Assembly (NCBI GenBank): GCA_020698575.1
Contig: CM036248.1
Location: 17,277,229 to 17,341,228 of the forward strand
Source: Bostrychus sinensis
Lineage: Eukaryota > Chordata > Actinopteri > Gobiiformes > Eleotridae
Length of the DNA: 64,000 bases
Direction of reading: 5' to 3'
The position numbers were made by a program, and so were the translations under genes. Positions within the stretch are counted from its first letter, which is position 1. Every line of letters begins with the position of its first letter. This document shows, piece by piece, positions 33,949 through 47,500 of the stretch. The notes beneath the pieces were generated by a model. It was not told the DNA's origin and did no database searches. It worked only from the letters and a program-made list of their open reading frames with translations.

Positions 33949-34761
33949 ATACTGCTTCAGATGTCCCAGTCCAGCCCATAGTCCTTTGGAATCGCACTGA
34001 CCCGTCATATAGCAGGGGCAAAGTAAGCAGCAGAGACTATGAGATCAAGGATCTCACACAGCAAGACAGTGGGTGGATACTACAAGTTCAGGGGATCCAA
34101 AAATCAACTGCTAAAATGGGAACAGATAAAAGTTCAAGGTGAGACTGTGCATAAGGCATTGCAGGACATGTCACTGTATGTTTTATACAAATATATTCTG
34201 ATTTTCTACACACATAGGAGGTATCTATGTTTATGATGAGGGCAAAGGCGTGTACATGGCATTTCCTATTACATTTACCCCATACCAAGTCAGGTTTACC
34301 CGTGTGGGGACTGACAAGACTCACACTGTGTTAGTGAGTGGTGGCAGAGTGGAAATTACAGACAGATACCTTTCTATTTACAAGGTAACGCCTGAAGGTG
34401 CAGGCTCATATGACTTTGTAGACAATGAAGGCAACCTGGTCCTGGTTGTGGAGCTAAAAATAAAAGAAGGTAGGAAATGAGTTTTATACTGTTATATTGG
34501 CTTGGATAAAGTATATAACAATACTAGTTTCTCTATTGAGTGTGTTTTTTGTTCTTGCAGCAGAGGCACCACACTGATATTTAATTCTTGCTGTGAGCGT
34601 TTTGGGGGTTGTATTTTTCCTGTTTTTTTGTGAAAAAGTGCTGCTGGAAAAAGTGTAAAAATAAGAGAAATAGTCCTGCTTCTGAGACTGATGCAGCAGC
34701 CCCTCCTGTTGCCATGTAAGTATTTTCAATTAGCATTCAGAGCAAATGCTTACATTCTTTA

Positions 34762-35845
34762 CAGGTGCTATCCAATAAATTAGAATACTATGTAAAAGTG
34801 GAAGTCAAACACATGCTTTGGTACATTCAGAGTGAAGCATTTCAAGCATTGTTTTCTTATATAATTGATAATTATGGCTCACAGTTACAGAAATCCCAAA
34901 ATTAAATTATTTACAAAATTAGATTATTTTATGAGACCAATAAATAGTTTGATTAAAACAGTAATGTTGGCCTGAGAAGTATGCACAGTGTGTATAAGTA
35001 CTTGGTACTCATTTGGGACTCCTTTTTGACCAATTTCTGTCTCAGTGCGGTGTGTGGTACTTTAGGCAGTGTGGGTCAGATCCCTAGTCCTGTTGGATGA
35101 TCAAATCATTATCTCCATAAAGCTTGTGAGCAGGAAGAAGCATGCAGTCCTCTAAAACTCAATAGTAAAAGGCTGTGTTGACGTTATACTTAAGGAAACA
35201 CAGTGGCCTATTAACTTCCACCAGAAAAGCTGCTGCTGATGTTTTCTGTGGTTCAGGAAAGCCCTGACACAGTTGTAGATAAATGTCTTGATTCATTTGT
35301 GTGTGGCTCCTGATGCATTGACTCCAGACTCAGTCCACTCCTTGTGGACTTTGCTGGACATTTGTCTCCAGGATGCAGCTGTCCTGCTGCTGCTTCATCT
35401 TTTTCTTCCAACACTCTTTTTCTCTTTTCACTCAAATTTGTAGTAATATGCATTAAAACAGCACTCTGTGAGCAGCAGCTTCTTTATCAGTAACCTTTGT
35501 GGAGGGGTCAGTGACTGGACAACTGTCTGGGGCCCTTCCCATGACTGTGGGGACGATTTAACCAGAATAAGAGTGTTTAAAAGCCCAGGAAACCTTTGCA
35601 CATGTTTCCAGGTCATTTAGACTTCGAGTGTGACACCAACAGTTTCCAATAGTAATGCTTTTCACATTATTCTAATTTTGTGAATTTATAGTTTTTTGTA
35701 ACTGTGAGCCATAATAATCAAAATTAAAAGAAAACAATGCTTGAAATGTTTCACTACTGAAACTATAAATATGCGTTTCACTTTTTTTCACTGTGAGAGA
35801 AAAATGAACTTTTATATGATATTTTAATTTATTAGATAGCAGCTG
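34762..35845. mobile_element. Tc1-like non-autonomous element with ~200-bp inverted repeats
   Basis: The left end CAGGTGCTATCCAATAAATT (after TA 34760-34761) pairs with the right end, whose reverse complement is CAGCTGCTATCTAATAAATT (before TA 35846-35847). Complementarity continues through the CAAGCATTGTTTTCTT and GGCTCACAGTTAC blocks. The TA flanks point to a Tc1/mariner transposase. No intact transposase is seen inside. It lies in the intron between exons 6 and 7 of pseudogene B. Confidence 0.88.
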
Positions 35846-36572
35846 TATATTGAGATATGATTTTTTTTTTCTTTCAGGGTTCGACTCCTCCTCAGCCTGT
35901 GATCGACCCTCTCCTTAAAGAGTCTATAGTCATCTCTCCAGATCCACCAGTGAGTTAAAAATAAATATTTCTCTAAACTTTACTCTCTGCTCTGCCCATT
36001 GCATTGACCAACCTATGTTTTGTCCTGCAGACAGATAATTCTGCAGGAAGTAACATGGACCCACCACCACCTCCTACTCACATACACACAGGGGTCCTAA
36101 CACAGTTAAATGAATATTGGCTGTTTTTTCCCAACAAATGTTAATTTATGTAAACTGTACAGTACCTGTATCCATCACAATGGGATTTATACCAAGTACA
36201 TAGTAACGGTAAACTTACTACAAAAATGTGACACCTTAAATTTTGACTCAAAGCTGTTTCTCACTTTAAATAGTCGACAGTCAGTAACACGCATGTAAAT
36301 GGGAAGAATAATGTAAACTGTTCAAAAATGAATTTACTATGTGCACAATAAGATAATGTTATACTATTAAACTGTACCCTACGTTTTGTTTGTACAATTT
36401 CTGCAGGTCACAGATACAGAAAGATTGGGACCAGCGTCTTTCAGGTCAGCCACCTGTGACTTAGCTACCTCAGACTCTGAACCAAAGTTGGAAATCAAAG
36501 AAACAACCCTCTCCGCTTCTCCTGGCACATCTGTTCCTGACGTTTACCTCAGATAAGCTCAACAATTTGTAA

Positions 36573-37555
36573 ATTCTACCAAAGCTGTGATTTAAACGAT
36601 ATGACAACAGCCAAGTCTTCTTGCTCATAAGATGTAATTTTTACCTTTCAAACCATTGTCTCAAACATAAAAACATAAACACAAGACAAGCTTTAATAAA
36701 AGTGTGAGGACTCCAATAAAAAACAACTCAGCTTTAAAAATTAAGCTACGATATGTTTATGAACTGCCACTCTGTGCCCATAGGACCTGTGTATGTGCGG
36801 ATGCAACAGTCCATAACAGTCCATTAATAAATGTAAACTTGTTTTTTGTTTTCTTGTATAATACACCATTGCATGTGTATACAATAAATGCAGTAAGGTG
36901 TTATATATAGAATTTTATTAAAACAAGTTTGAGGTTTGTATTATATATTTGTATTATTTGTATTGTATTATATAATAGTACAGAATTGTGTATTTTTTTT
37001 TCTTTTTTTTTTTTAGTTACTCCACAATTTGCCTAAAATGCTTGAGTTTGCTGTGAGCTGAACTGCCGCTGATATTTAATGTAGTTGATATTCTGCTCAA
37101 AACTCAAGGAGAGCTACAAGTTGTTGATTAAAACATTCAGGTTTATCTTTTAGCCCACAACCGTTTTTAGTATTTATTACAATGTTATTACTATTGTTTT
37201 TGTGTTTCCATAAGGATTTATGTAAAAAAATGTTTCTCCTAAGTAAGAAATGATTACAGTCCTGTTCGTGATCCGCTGCGCCCTGAATGCGCAGAGTATG
37301 CGCAGATCCACCGCTGCTGCTGCGCTTCCGCGCAGGAGGTGTGGTCTCTGAAGGCTCGACCTAGCCATGTTTTTTCCTTTTCAGATGAACCAAAGTCGAC
37401 TGTTAAAAATTAGCATATAATGAAAAAAAAATATGAAAACCAATTTACAGTAAACTAAATAATATATGTCTTTCTTTTCTTCTCTTTACAATCAACGTTA
37501 TCGCCTTTAAAAAACGACTGTATCAGAGTAGGCGTATCTTCTCTAAGGTTGGGTC
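36573..37555. other. Spacer between pseudogene B and gene C
   Basis: AT-rich with T-runs near 36990-37015; no coding exon is seen. The last 200 bp match the upstream region of B and probably include the gene C promoter. Confidence 0.45.
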
Positions 37556-38478
37556 ATGTTGCTGTTCTACCTCCTTTTAACCCTTGGTACCATAGGTAAG
37601 TAAAACATGATTTCGTTATTTTAGATAATCCACAAAGTGTGTTATTAAAGAACTATACTAAAGTTACACAGACATTTACGTGAACATAACATATTGTCAA
37701 TATTTAGCTGAGCTCTTTTTTACATAGCTACTCGGCGATATCTTTCACAAGGTTTGCATAACAAACTGAACTCAGTTCCCAAAAGTCACTATTTAAATTA
37801 GCTTAAACCCAAACATAATAATGTATAAATCAGATTTGCACAAACACCATCATCATATTTCATTCACAATTCATTCATACATTTAATTTTACCATTTTGT
37901 GGAGAAAAAAAGAAGCCTATTTAAATTTTTTTTGGTCGCAGAACATCTCTAAAAGGCTAGAAAGAAACGTTTTACCAAAAGTAAGATTTACCTGATTTAT
38001 ACAACCAATGAGTTTAACTGTCAACAGGTCAATGAGCCAACAGGCTAATTTAAAAAAGGCAGTCTCTATTATGAGTAGGGCCCTCAAGCTCCACTACATT
38101 AAATGCACGCATAATTTTATACAGTTTTGTACTCTTGTAATGTTTTTATTAAATTTTTAGTGTCTCAGCCCAGAGTTTCCGTTCACATTTTAATCCTTAG
38201 AACAAGGCTATTCAACTATACTTTCCTGTGGGCCAAATTTGTTGGAAGGCTGTGACCTGTTGTGAGCACAATATTCCCCTATTACTGTTGATCTCATGTT
38301 AGATCTATCTAATTGACACAGAGTGCCACCACATTTCTAACATTTTTTTTTTTTCACACAACACGTAAAATTAGAAATTACCACCACAGCAACTCCTGGC
38401 TTTTAGTGTAAGTAAGAATACTTAACTGGCTTCTGGTTTAATAACATCACAATAACAGCTACTGCTGGCTTTTAGTGC

Positions 38479-38509
<31 letters not shown>

Positions 38510-41500
38510 GCAGCTTCTGGTTTGATAAAATTACAGCCACTGCACCTGCTAGCTCTAGTGTTGCAAAGTATCATATATGTTGTAGGCCTAGATACAGTTT
38601 AGTACTTAAATACTTTTTATGTTGTATAAAAATATTGTTTATATAACTTTTTTGTTTTCAGACAAAGGTTCATCTTTAATTCTTACTGAGGACTTGTGCT
38701 ATGGCTCCAAGTACAGTTTGCCAGCACATTTTACACCACCACTCTACAATGAGACGATTACATACACTCCGAATGTAGGAGAACCTAAGATTGTTGTCAA
38801 CAATGGACAGGTAAGTAACTCTTGGGCCTGTGAAAATTTATATTGATATAATGCACAACATTTTAGTTTCTGTATCAATAGTTTGAACAAAACAAAATTA
38901 ATTTGTGTTGGCTATTTTTTCAGTCACTGGATCCACGCTACAAGGTTTCACGAAGCAGGATTGAAATGGCAGATTTAACAGAACAAGACAATGAAGCATA
39001 TTTATCCATAAAAGGAAAATTTTATAACTCAGTAAAACTGAGGGTTAAAAGTGAGATAATTGTCCAAACCTAAAAATGTTTATAAAAAATACATGATCTA
39101 TGTTCTTATTTAATATGTTTTTACAGGTTGTCGTAGTCCTGAAAGGAGGTTTTATGGAGCTTCAGTTTATTGGATAATCCCAGACGGGGCTGAATATTTA
39201 GAGTTTTCTAAACATACTGTTTCAGATGTCCCAGTCCAGCCCATAGTCCTTTGGAATCGCACTGACCCTGTCATATAGCAGGGGCAAAGTAAGCAGCAGT
39301 GACTATGAGATCAAGGATCTCACACAGCAAGACAGTGGATACTACAAGTTCAGGGGATCCAAAAATCAACTGCTAAAATGGAAACAGATAAGAGTTGAAG
39401 GTAAGGCTGTACATAAGCCATTACAGGACATGTAACTGTATACTTAGTTTTTTTTTATTTTTCGTTTTTTAACTTTTTTTCTACACACAGAGCATATACG
39501 AAGTTATGCTTTTGATGAGGGCAACTACGTGAACATGGAGTTTCCTGTTATATTTACCCCATACCAAGTCAGGTTTACGCCTGTGGGGACTGACAATACC
39601 CGCACAGTGTCAGAAAGTGATGGCAGATTTGAAATTACAGACAGATACCTTGCCATTGAAGATGTAACCCTTGAAGATGCAGGCATATATGACTTTGTAG
39701 ACAGGGAAGGTAACCTGATACTGCATGCAGATCTAGAAATTAAGGAAGGTAGGCAATAGATTTGACATAATTATAATGTTTTGGCTAAAGCATGAAACAG
39801 TACTAATTTTTCCACTGTGTGTGTTTTGTTCTTGCAGTAGAGACACCAGCCTGGGTAAATTTTCTTATTCTTGCTGCGATTGCTTTTGGGGTCTTATTAT
39901 GCTGCTGTTGTGTGAAAAAGTGCTGTTGTAAAAAGAGTTCAAATAAAAGAGACAGTCCTGCTTCTGAGACTGAGACTGAGGCACCGGCGCCTAATGTCTA
40001 CCACCATGTAAGTACTTTCAAAAGCATTCAGACCAAATGCTCACATCCTTTATATTGTGATATGATTATTTTCTTGCAGGATACTACTCAGCCTGTGATC
40101 CCCCTTCTCCCTAGAGTACCAACAGTCATCTCTCCAGATCCACCAGTCAGTTTAAGACAAATACTGTATTTATCAAGGCAGTGAGCAGTGTTCTGCCTTT
40201 TTTATTGACCAATTATGTTTTAATCTGCAGACATATAATACAGCAGGAGATCACTTGGGGCTACCACCACCATATACAAAGGTAACCTGTTACTATTTCT
40301 ATTAAATATTTAAATACAAGATTTTAAATGAAAGAAATAACCACTGCTCCAGACTGCTACAGCAGCATCCATCATTATTACCATGCAAGTATTTGAAACT
40401 AGCATCCAGACCAACTCCATAATGCTCTGACATGAATGTTTTTTTGCAGTATGATACTCAACCCTTTGATCCACCAGTCCCCACTTACTCCTATCAGCCA
40501 GAGAATCCCCCTCTCCCTGCAGAGCCCACAGTCAGCTCTCCAGATCCACCAGTAAGTGTAAAACAATACACTGTGTTTGCTATAGACCCTCTCAGTGTTT
40601 GTAAACAAAATAACTGTCTTCCACATAATGGTGCCACAAGTTAAACAGACCTCAATACATATTCAATAGAGAATTTAGTGTTGGCCCCCAAACATATCCA
40701 ATTATAAATAATTACGCTCAGAGTCTGGTTAAATTTATAGCCGTGTTATTTAATGTTGCAGTTAGCATCTATATTTAGCATATACAGTAAGCTACAGGTA
40801 AGTAATATACATTTCTTAATTTTAAGGGTGCGCTGGACAAGTAGTTACAGAAATGTGTCAGATTACAATAGTTTGACATTATTTATATTTAATTCAGTCA
40901 CCATAAATCCTACTTTAATAATTTAACTTTAGCAACTGAAACTGACAATCAAATCTGGATGCTATTGCAAATTATAAATATATGTACATTTAAAAAAAAC
41001 TGTCCTCTCGCCCTCCACGGGCCGTCTCATCCATACAGCCTCGGGTCCTCTACCCGTGTGCTCCGATGACCACGGGCACCACTGTTGCCTTCACTTTCCA
41101 GACCTTCTCAAGCTCTTTTTTGAGGCCTTGTTACTTCTCTAGTTTCTCATGTTCGTTTTTCCTGATGCTGCGATCGCTTGGTGTTGCGATGTCAACCACA
41201 ACGGCTTTCCTCTGCTGTTTGTCCATCACCACAATGTCCGGTTGGTCTGCCATTACCATTTTGTCGGTCTGGATCTGGAAGTCCCACAGGATCTTAGCTT
41301 GGTCATTCTCCATCACCTTTGGAGGTGTTTCCCACTTTGACCTCGGGTCTTCCAGTCTGTACTCTGCACAGATGTTCTTGTACACTATACCAGCCACTTG
41401 GTTATGACGCTCCATGTATGCTTTCCCTGCCAGCATCTTACACCCTGCAGTTATGTGCTGGATTGTCTCAGGGGCCTCTTTGCACAGTCTGCACCTGGGG

Positions 41501-44500
41501 TCTTGTCTTGTATGGTAGATCTGGGCCTCTATTGCTCTGGTGCTCAAGGCCTGCTCCTGGGCATCCATGATCAGTGCCTCTGTGCTGTCCTTCAGTCCAG
41601 CCCTTTCTAGCCACTGGTAGGATTCCGGCGCTCCGTCTCCCAGCCCTGCTCAGGGTACTGCTCATTGTATGGATTTGTGTATATTGTCCAAATGTCTCAG
41701 CTTGTGTATGATCGCCAGTCATTGTTAAATATCAGAGCATCTCAAGAGACTTTTAAAACTCTGTATTGTTCAACATTCTTCTCTCCCTGGAGACTTCCAG
41801 CTAGCCCTCGCGGTGTGGATCAGGATAACCTCCGTATGCTAGCTCGCACCCGCATCCCAAACAGGGAGGATGTTCTTCGTCTGGCACTGCTAAATATCAG
41901 ATCGCTAGCGAATAAATCCTTCGTTCTCAATTACTTCTTTGTTTCCCGGCATTTGGATTTTATGCTTTTAACAGAAATTTGGCTTCGCCTTGGTGAGTGT
42001 TCGGCTTTTTCAGAACTACTTCCTCCAGGCTGCTCATTTTTTAGCTCTCCTCGCACCTCTGGCAAGAGAGGAGGGTTAGCCTCTGTATTTAAATCCAGTT
42101 TTCGATGCCGACAGTCTCCAACAAACACCTTCTCCAGTTTTGAACTGCAGCTATTTGAAATACAGTGTAATGTACCTGTTCTGTGCGCACTCATTTACCA
42201 TCCACCAAAGTTTAACAAACATTTTATTACAGACTTTTCAGACTTTGTGGCGGGGATTATTCTTAACAATGACCACTTTTTAATAGTTGGTGATTTTAAT
42301 ATCCACGTTTGTTGTGACTCTAAGCCTTTGGTCAAGGACTTTTTAACTGTCATTGACTCTTTTAATCTTACTCAATGGGTAACTGGCCCGACGCATGAAA
42401 AAGGACATACTCTTGATCTCGTTTTATCTCATGGTCTTAATGAATTCTCTACTGTTTTCATTTCCACTGTGCCAGTAATGTTGGGTGGATCCGGTAGTTC
42501 AAGCATTGATGAATTTACGGATATATTCAATACAACGTGTGCTACCATTTTAGATTCTGTTGCTCCTTTCAAAGCATTGCTTCCCAAGCCTGCGTCCGAG
42601 CCATGGCTAAATGAATCTACTCGTGTGCTAAGACGTGACTGTAGACGTGCCGAAATGAGGACAGACTTCATGTTTTTCTGGGTATTTTAAGAGACTGTCT
42701 AGCTATCAGAGAGCAGTAAAGTGTGCAAAAGCACACTACATGTCAAACTTGGTATCTGCTAATAGGCACAGGCCCCAGGTTCTATTTAATGTTTTAAATC
42801 ATCTTGTGAACCCTGTTGAGTCCACCAGTATTGAATTTTCAGAGCTATTGTGTCAAAATTTTCTAAATTTCTTTGTTGAAAAAATTTCTACAATTAGGGC
42901 CTCAACACTATCTTGCACAGTTGTAGACCCCTCTGTTAGTCCAGTATGCTCTGTGGTCTTTGAACATTTTGAACCTCTGTCTCTATGTGGATTAACAGAT
43001 GTTGTCCTTCAGTTAAGACCCTCTGATTGCCTACTTGATTGTATTCCTTCTAAGCTTTTAAAAGATGTTCTTGATGTGACTGGGCCTTATTTGTTGAAGA
43101 TTATTAATGGCTCTCTAAATGCAGGTTGTGTTCCAATTGCCTTTAAACATGCTGTTTCAGCCTCTGCTTAAAAAACACAACTTAGACCCTGAGGTCCTTT
43201 CCAACTATAGGCCAATTTCAAAGCTGCCTTTCCTGTCAAAAGTACTTGAGAAACTGGTCTGTCTGCAATTACAAACCCATTTGGAGTCAAATAACATTTT
43301 AGAAAAATTTCAGTCTGGCTTTAAGTCACTTCACAGCACGGAAACTGCACTTTTAAGAGTTTTTTAATTATCTTTTTTTAACTGTTGATTCCGGCTGCTC
43401 CTCAGTGTTAGTCCTTTTAGATTTAACCGCTGCTTTCGACACTGTGGACCACCAAATTTTACTGTCTCGCTTGGAGACTTATGCTGGCATCAAAGGTACG
43501 GCCTTGGCATGGTTCAGGTCGTATCTTAAAGACCGATCCTTTTCTGTCCATCTTGGCCGTTATGGTTCAGGCACGGCCCCACTTAGCTGTGGGGTCCCAC
43601 AGGGATCTATTTTAGACCCTGTACTGTTTTCTCTGCACATGCTTCCTCTTGGGTCAATTTTAAAAAAATATTAAGGGTCCTCCGATCAGGGTTTTTGAGG
43701 CCGATCACCGATCAGCCTCTGCTGTGATCGGCCGATACCTATCATGGCCGATACCGATCACGTGGTCTTCAATGTAGTAATGTATTGTATGCAGGCTATT
43801 ATTAGTTCCATTTGAAAAATACTGTAGCCTTTGTAAATATAAAAGAACAACAAAATTCTTGTTTTAGAAGAGGTTTTGTTGCATTATTGGTCTTTAATGT
43901 GTGCCCAGTGTCTGTGGCTTTGTTTGAATGCTCCGCTGATGTAAAAATCATGCTGTTCTTAATTGGTTCCTTTAATGCGAGTCCGCGGGTGCAGCGCCTG
44001 TGTCCGCGTAACGCGCAGCCAAACCAGGTTGAAACATAGTGGACTAAAGAGCAGACAGCTCCTGCTGCCAGTTTTGACAACGTCTGAACGAAGAAAACGT
44101 GCAAAGAGAGCAGAGAAGACAACCATGAAAGGTGCTCCTCTCAGACACACGGACACATGGGCTGCCTTTTTACTTTCTCTTTCCATTAGCAGCCATTTGG
44201 TGCAGTTTAAGCCACAAAACGCACAGTTTTCTCCGCGCAACAAGACACAGGCAGACTCTGAACTTTCTTAATCCTTTTAACGTAACTGTTAGCGGGTTAG
44301 CTGTAGCTCTGTTTACGTTGGTGTTTGCAAATACACGCACTGCTGCGCCTCGGTTCTGTCCCGTGCGCTCCTAAAGCAGGCGGGGACACAGCGGGGACAC
44401 AAAGCAGCGCCTCCAGGGCAGGTTTGTGTTAGTTATAACCAGGGCTTAATTTAAAAACACTGCTAAAATAACGCTACTGCTGTTTAATCAAACCGGAGTT

Positions 44501-47500
44501 GCAGGACAGTAAATGTGAGAGCCTCGCGTGTTTATTGTAATTTGATCGGCCCATTTTACCGATCACCGATCACTCTATTTTTAGCCATGATCTGCCGATC
44601 ATGATCGGCGGCCGATCGATCGGAGCACCCTTAAAAAATATGGTATCTCTTTTCACTGTTTCGCAGACGATATGCAGGTTTATCTGCCTCAGATTCAGCT
44701 CAGACTGCTCCCAAACCCTGTTAGTTTGCCTGCGAGATGTTAAAGACTGGATGGAGTTAAATTTTTTAAAGCTCAACAAATCTAAAACTGAAATAGTTAT
44801 ATTTGGAAAACTCAATGATGTCAGCAATGTCCTGGGCCCTTTCTCCGGCTACTGCCACCCTTCGGCCAGAAACCTTGGAGTGATTTTAGACAGCTCTTTC
44901 AAATTTACTCAGCAAATAAGCTCAGTGGTCAAAACCAGCTTTTTTCAGCTGCGCTTACTGAGTAAAGTTAAGTCATACTTGCCACTGAATGACTTTGAGT
45001 GTGTTATTCATGCTTTTATTACGTCCCGCTTGGACTACTGCAACTCTCTGTATTGCGGATTGGACCAGGCTTCCCTCCATCGGTTGCAGTTAGTCCAAAA
45101 TGCTGCAGCTCGTCTGCTGACTGGCACCAGGAAATATGAACATGTAACCCCCGTTCTGGCTTCTTTGCACTGGCTTCCTGTCAGCTATAGGATTCATTTT
45201 AAGATTTTATTTATTGTTTTTAATGTCTAAATGGGCTGGCCCCCTCCTACCTCTCAGAGTTACTGTCCGTCCATGTTCCAACCAGAACAATGAGGTCAAC
45301 TAATCAGTTGGTGTTACAAATTCTGAGAACATGTATGAAAACCAGAGGAGACAGGGCCTTTGCTGTAGCTGCTCCGCGACTCTGGAACAGTCTGCCTCTG
45401 TCTATTAGAACAGCCCAATCTTTAAATATTTTAAAATCTTTATTAAAATCCCATTTGTTTGCACTGGCTTTTAACACAAGCTGAGCTGGACATTTGATTG
45501 CTATTCTTATGTATTTAATTGTTTTATTTAATTTTATCATTGTGTGCTTTTAGTGTATTAACATGCTTGTTTTACTTGTTTTATTTATTATTTATTCAAG
45601 TATTGCACTTTGTTGGCATGTGAAGCACTTTGGGCAGCGATTGTTGTTGTAAATGTGCTATACAAATAAACTTGACCTTGAACTTGATATCAGCCACATC
45701 AGTTACAGTTCAAAGAAAAAATATTGGCACCCCTTGGAAATACTAGGATTTTTGCATGATGTGGTCATAAAATGTGATCTGATCTTCATCTAAGTTACAA
45801 CAATAGACAAACACAGTCTGCTTAAACTATTGCTGCAAAAAAATAATACTTTTTTTCATGTTTTTATTGTGCATTTATATAAACATTAACAGTACAGGGT
45901 AGAAAAAGTATTGGAACCTTTGGCAGCAGTAACCTCAACCAAATGTTTTCTGTAGTGAAGATCAGACCTGCACAGCACTCAGGAGGAATTTTGGACCATT
46001 CCTCTTTACAAAACTGTTTAAGTTCAGCAATATTCTATGGCATGACCCCTCTTTTTGAGGTCATGCCATACCTCAATTGGATTGAGGTCATGACTCTGAC
46101 TGGGCCACTCCAGAAGGTGTATTTTCTTCTGTTGAAGCCATTCTGTTCTTGATTTGCTTCTATGTTTTGAGTCAGTGTCCTGTTGCATCAACCATCCTCT
46201 GTTGAGCTTCAGTTGGCGGACAGATGGTCTTAAGTTTTCCTGCAAAATGTTTGGATAAACTTGGGAATTAATTTTACTGTTGATGATAGCAAGTTGTCCA
46301 GGCCCCGTGAGAGAGAGAGAGAGAGGGAGACTTGTGGAAGAGTCTATATGTTGTCCAGTCCTTTTCATTATTGACCAGCGCATTTATGTTTTCCCTGCAG
46401 ACAAATGATCTTGTAATGGCTGATGTGAGCCCACCACCACCACCTTCACAGGTACTTCCATTGACCTGAGTAGTTACTAGAGATGGAGGACTCAAATCTT
46501 GGAGTGATGACTTTGGACTTGTAGAAAAGGCCCCCTTGTGGCTACTTTGTACCTAAGACATTTCCCCTAACTCTCTTACCCGCTTGCAAGACACATCACT
46601 CCACCTGCACTCTCAGGAATGGCTCCAATCAGGAGCCACCTGGACTCACGCAGAACGCTTCTCAATAGTCAGAGAGTTTGCTACAACCAATGCATTAATA
46701 TCACAGAGTATTAATCATCCTGCCTTGCCACAGTAGCAGCTGTTATCTGGTTGTGTGCGTCTGTTGCAAAAGCACACAGGCATGCAAACAGCTGTAACTT
46801 CACTTGCAGTGGCAAAATAAAGTACATTCATAAAAGACATCTGTATGATTCTGACCCATCACCTGCTGTGGGTTCTACTCTAGCGATCCAGTACAATCCT
46901 ATTAGCTTAGAAGCATATCCTTCCTCACAGGACTCGACTCAGACTCGTGAGTTTCTGAGCGGCAGTGACTCAACTCGAGGTTGACACTGATGACTTGGGC
47001 TCAGACTTTCACGACGACGACTTGAACTTGGACTTGAGCACCATGGACTCGCCCTGGACTTGATCAAAAATACCCCTTTGAGTCTCGTTCACTGTGCAGC
47101 GTGCACCTCTGTATAAATGCATAGTAAATGATCTTTTCAAAGGTGTTTTTTAGTTGTTTGTTGGTGCCTAAATACTGTAAATTTAAAGTAATTTTAATTC
47201 ACAGTTAGGTGAACACACAGGCGCACTGTGTAAACACTTAAAAAATATTTTGACTTCTCCATCCAAGACCTATTCATGGAAACTATTATTACACAGTTTT
47301 TGTGTGTTTATGTAACCACAAATAAAGTTGAAATGGTAACTGCATTTAAATCATGTATTATATTTGTGTTTTACGGGTTCCATTCTGACACAATTTAGAG
47401 AACTCTTCTTAGGCACTGATTAAATGGTCTGGACTCGCGATTTGAACTTGAAACTGACTTGCTTTTAAGTGATAATGACATGACTTGAAATTGACTTTGA

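Larger units (their letters stand above)
27542..36572 (+). pseudogene. Gene B: inactivated tandem copy of the receptor-like gene
   Basis: Remnants of nearly every exon are recognisable: 27542-27580 (exon 1), 32627-32766, 32881-33009, 33075-33169 plus 33949-34138 (exon 4, split), 34218-34469, 34561-34715, 35878-35949, 36031-36081, 36407-36572. Lesions seen directly: the exon 1 donor GT is lost; a Dong-type retrotransposon ends at the exon 2 acceptor; exon 3 is out of frame, giving TAA at 33001-33003; a 779-bp hAT element sits inside exon 4; a 4-bp gain (AGTGGGTGGATAC) shifts exon 4; the membrane exon has an early TGA and loses the cysteine cluster; the exon 8 donor is AT instead of GT; and the last exon is shifted so the tail ends early (TAA 36554-36556). 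Compared with C, the remaining parts are very similar, so B and C are a fairly recent duplicate pair. Confidence 0.9.

Noticed and set aside
43671..44634. TTAA at both ends of the nested element, suggesting piggyBac
   Set aside because: An exact 8-bp duplication (AAAAATAT) and restoration of the LINE frame after removing it fit hAT better; the TTAA arises from the inverted repeat plus neighbouring bases.
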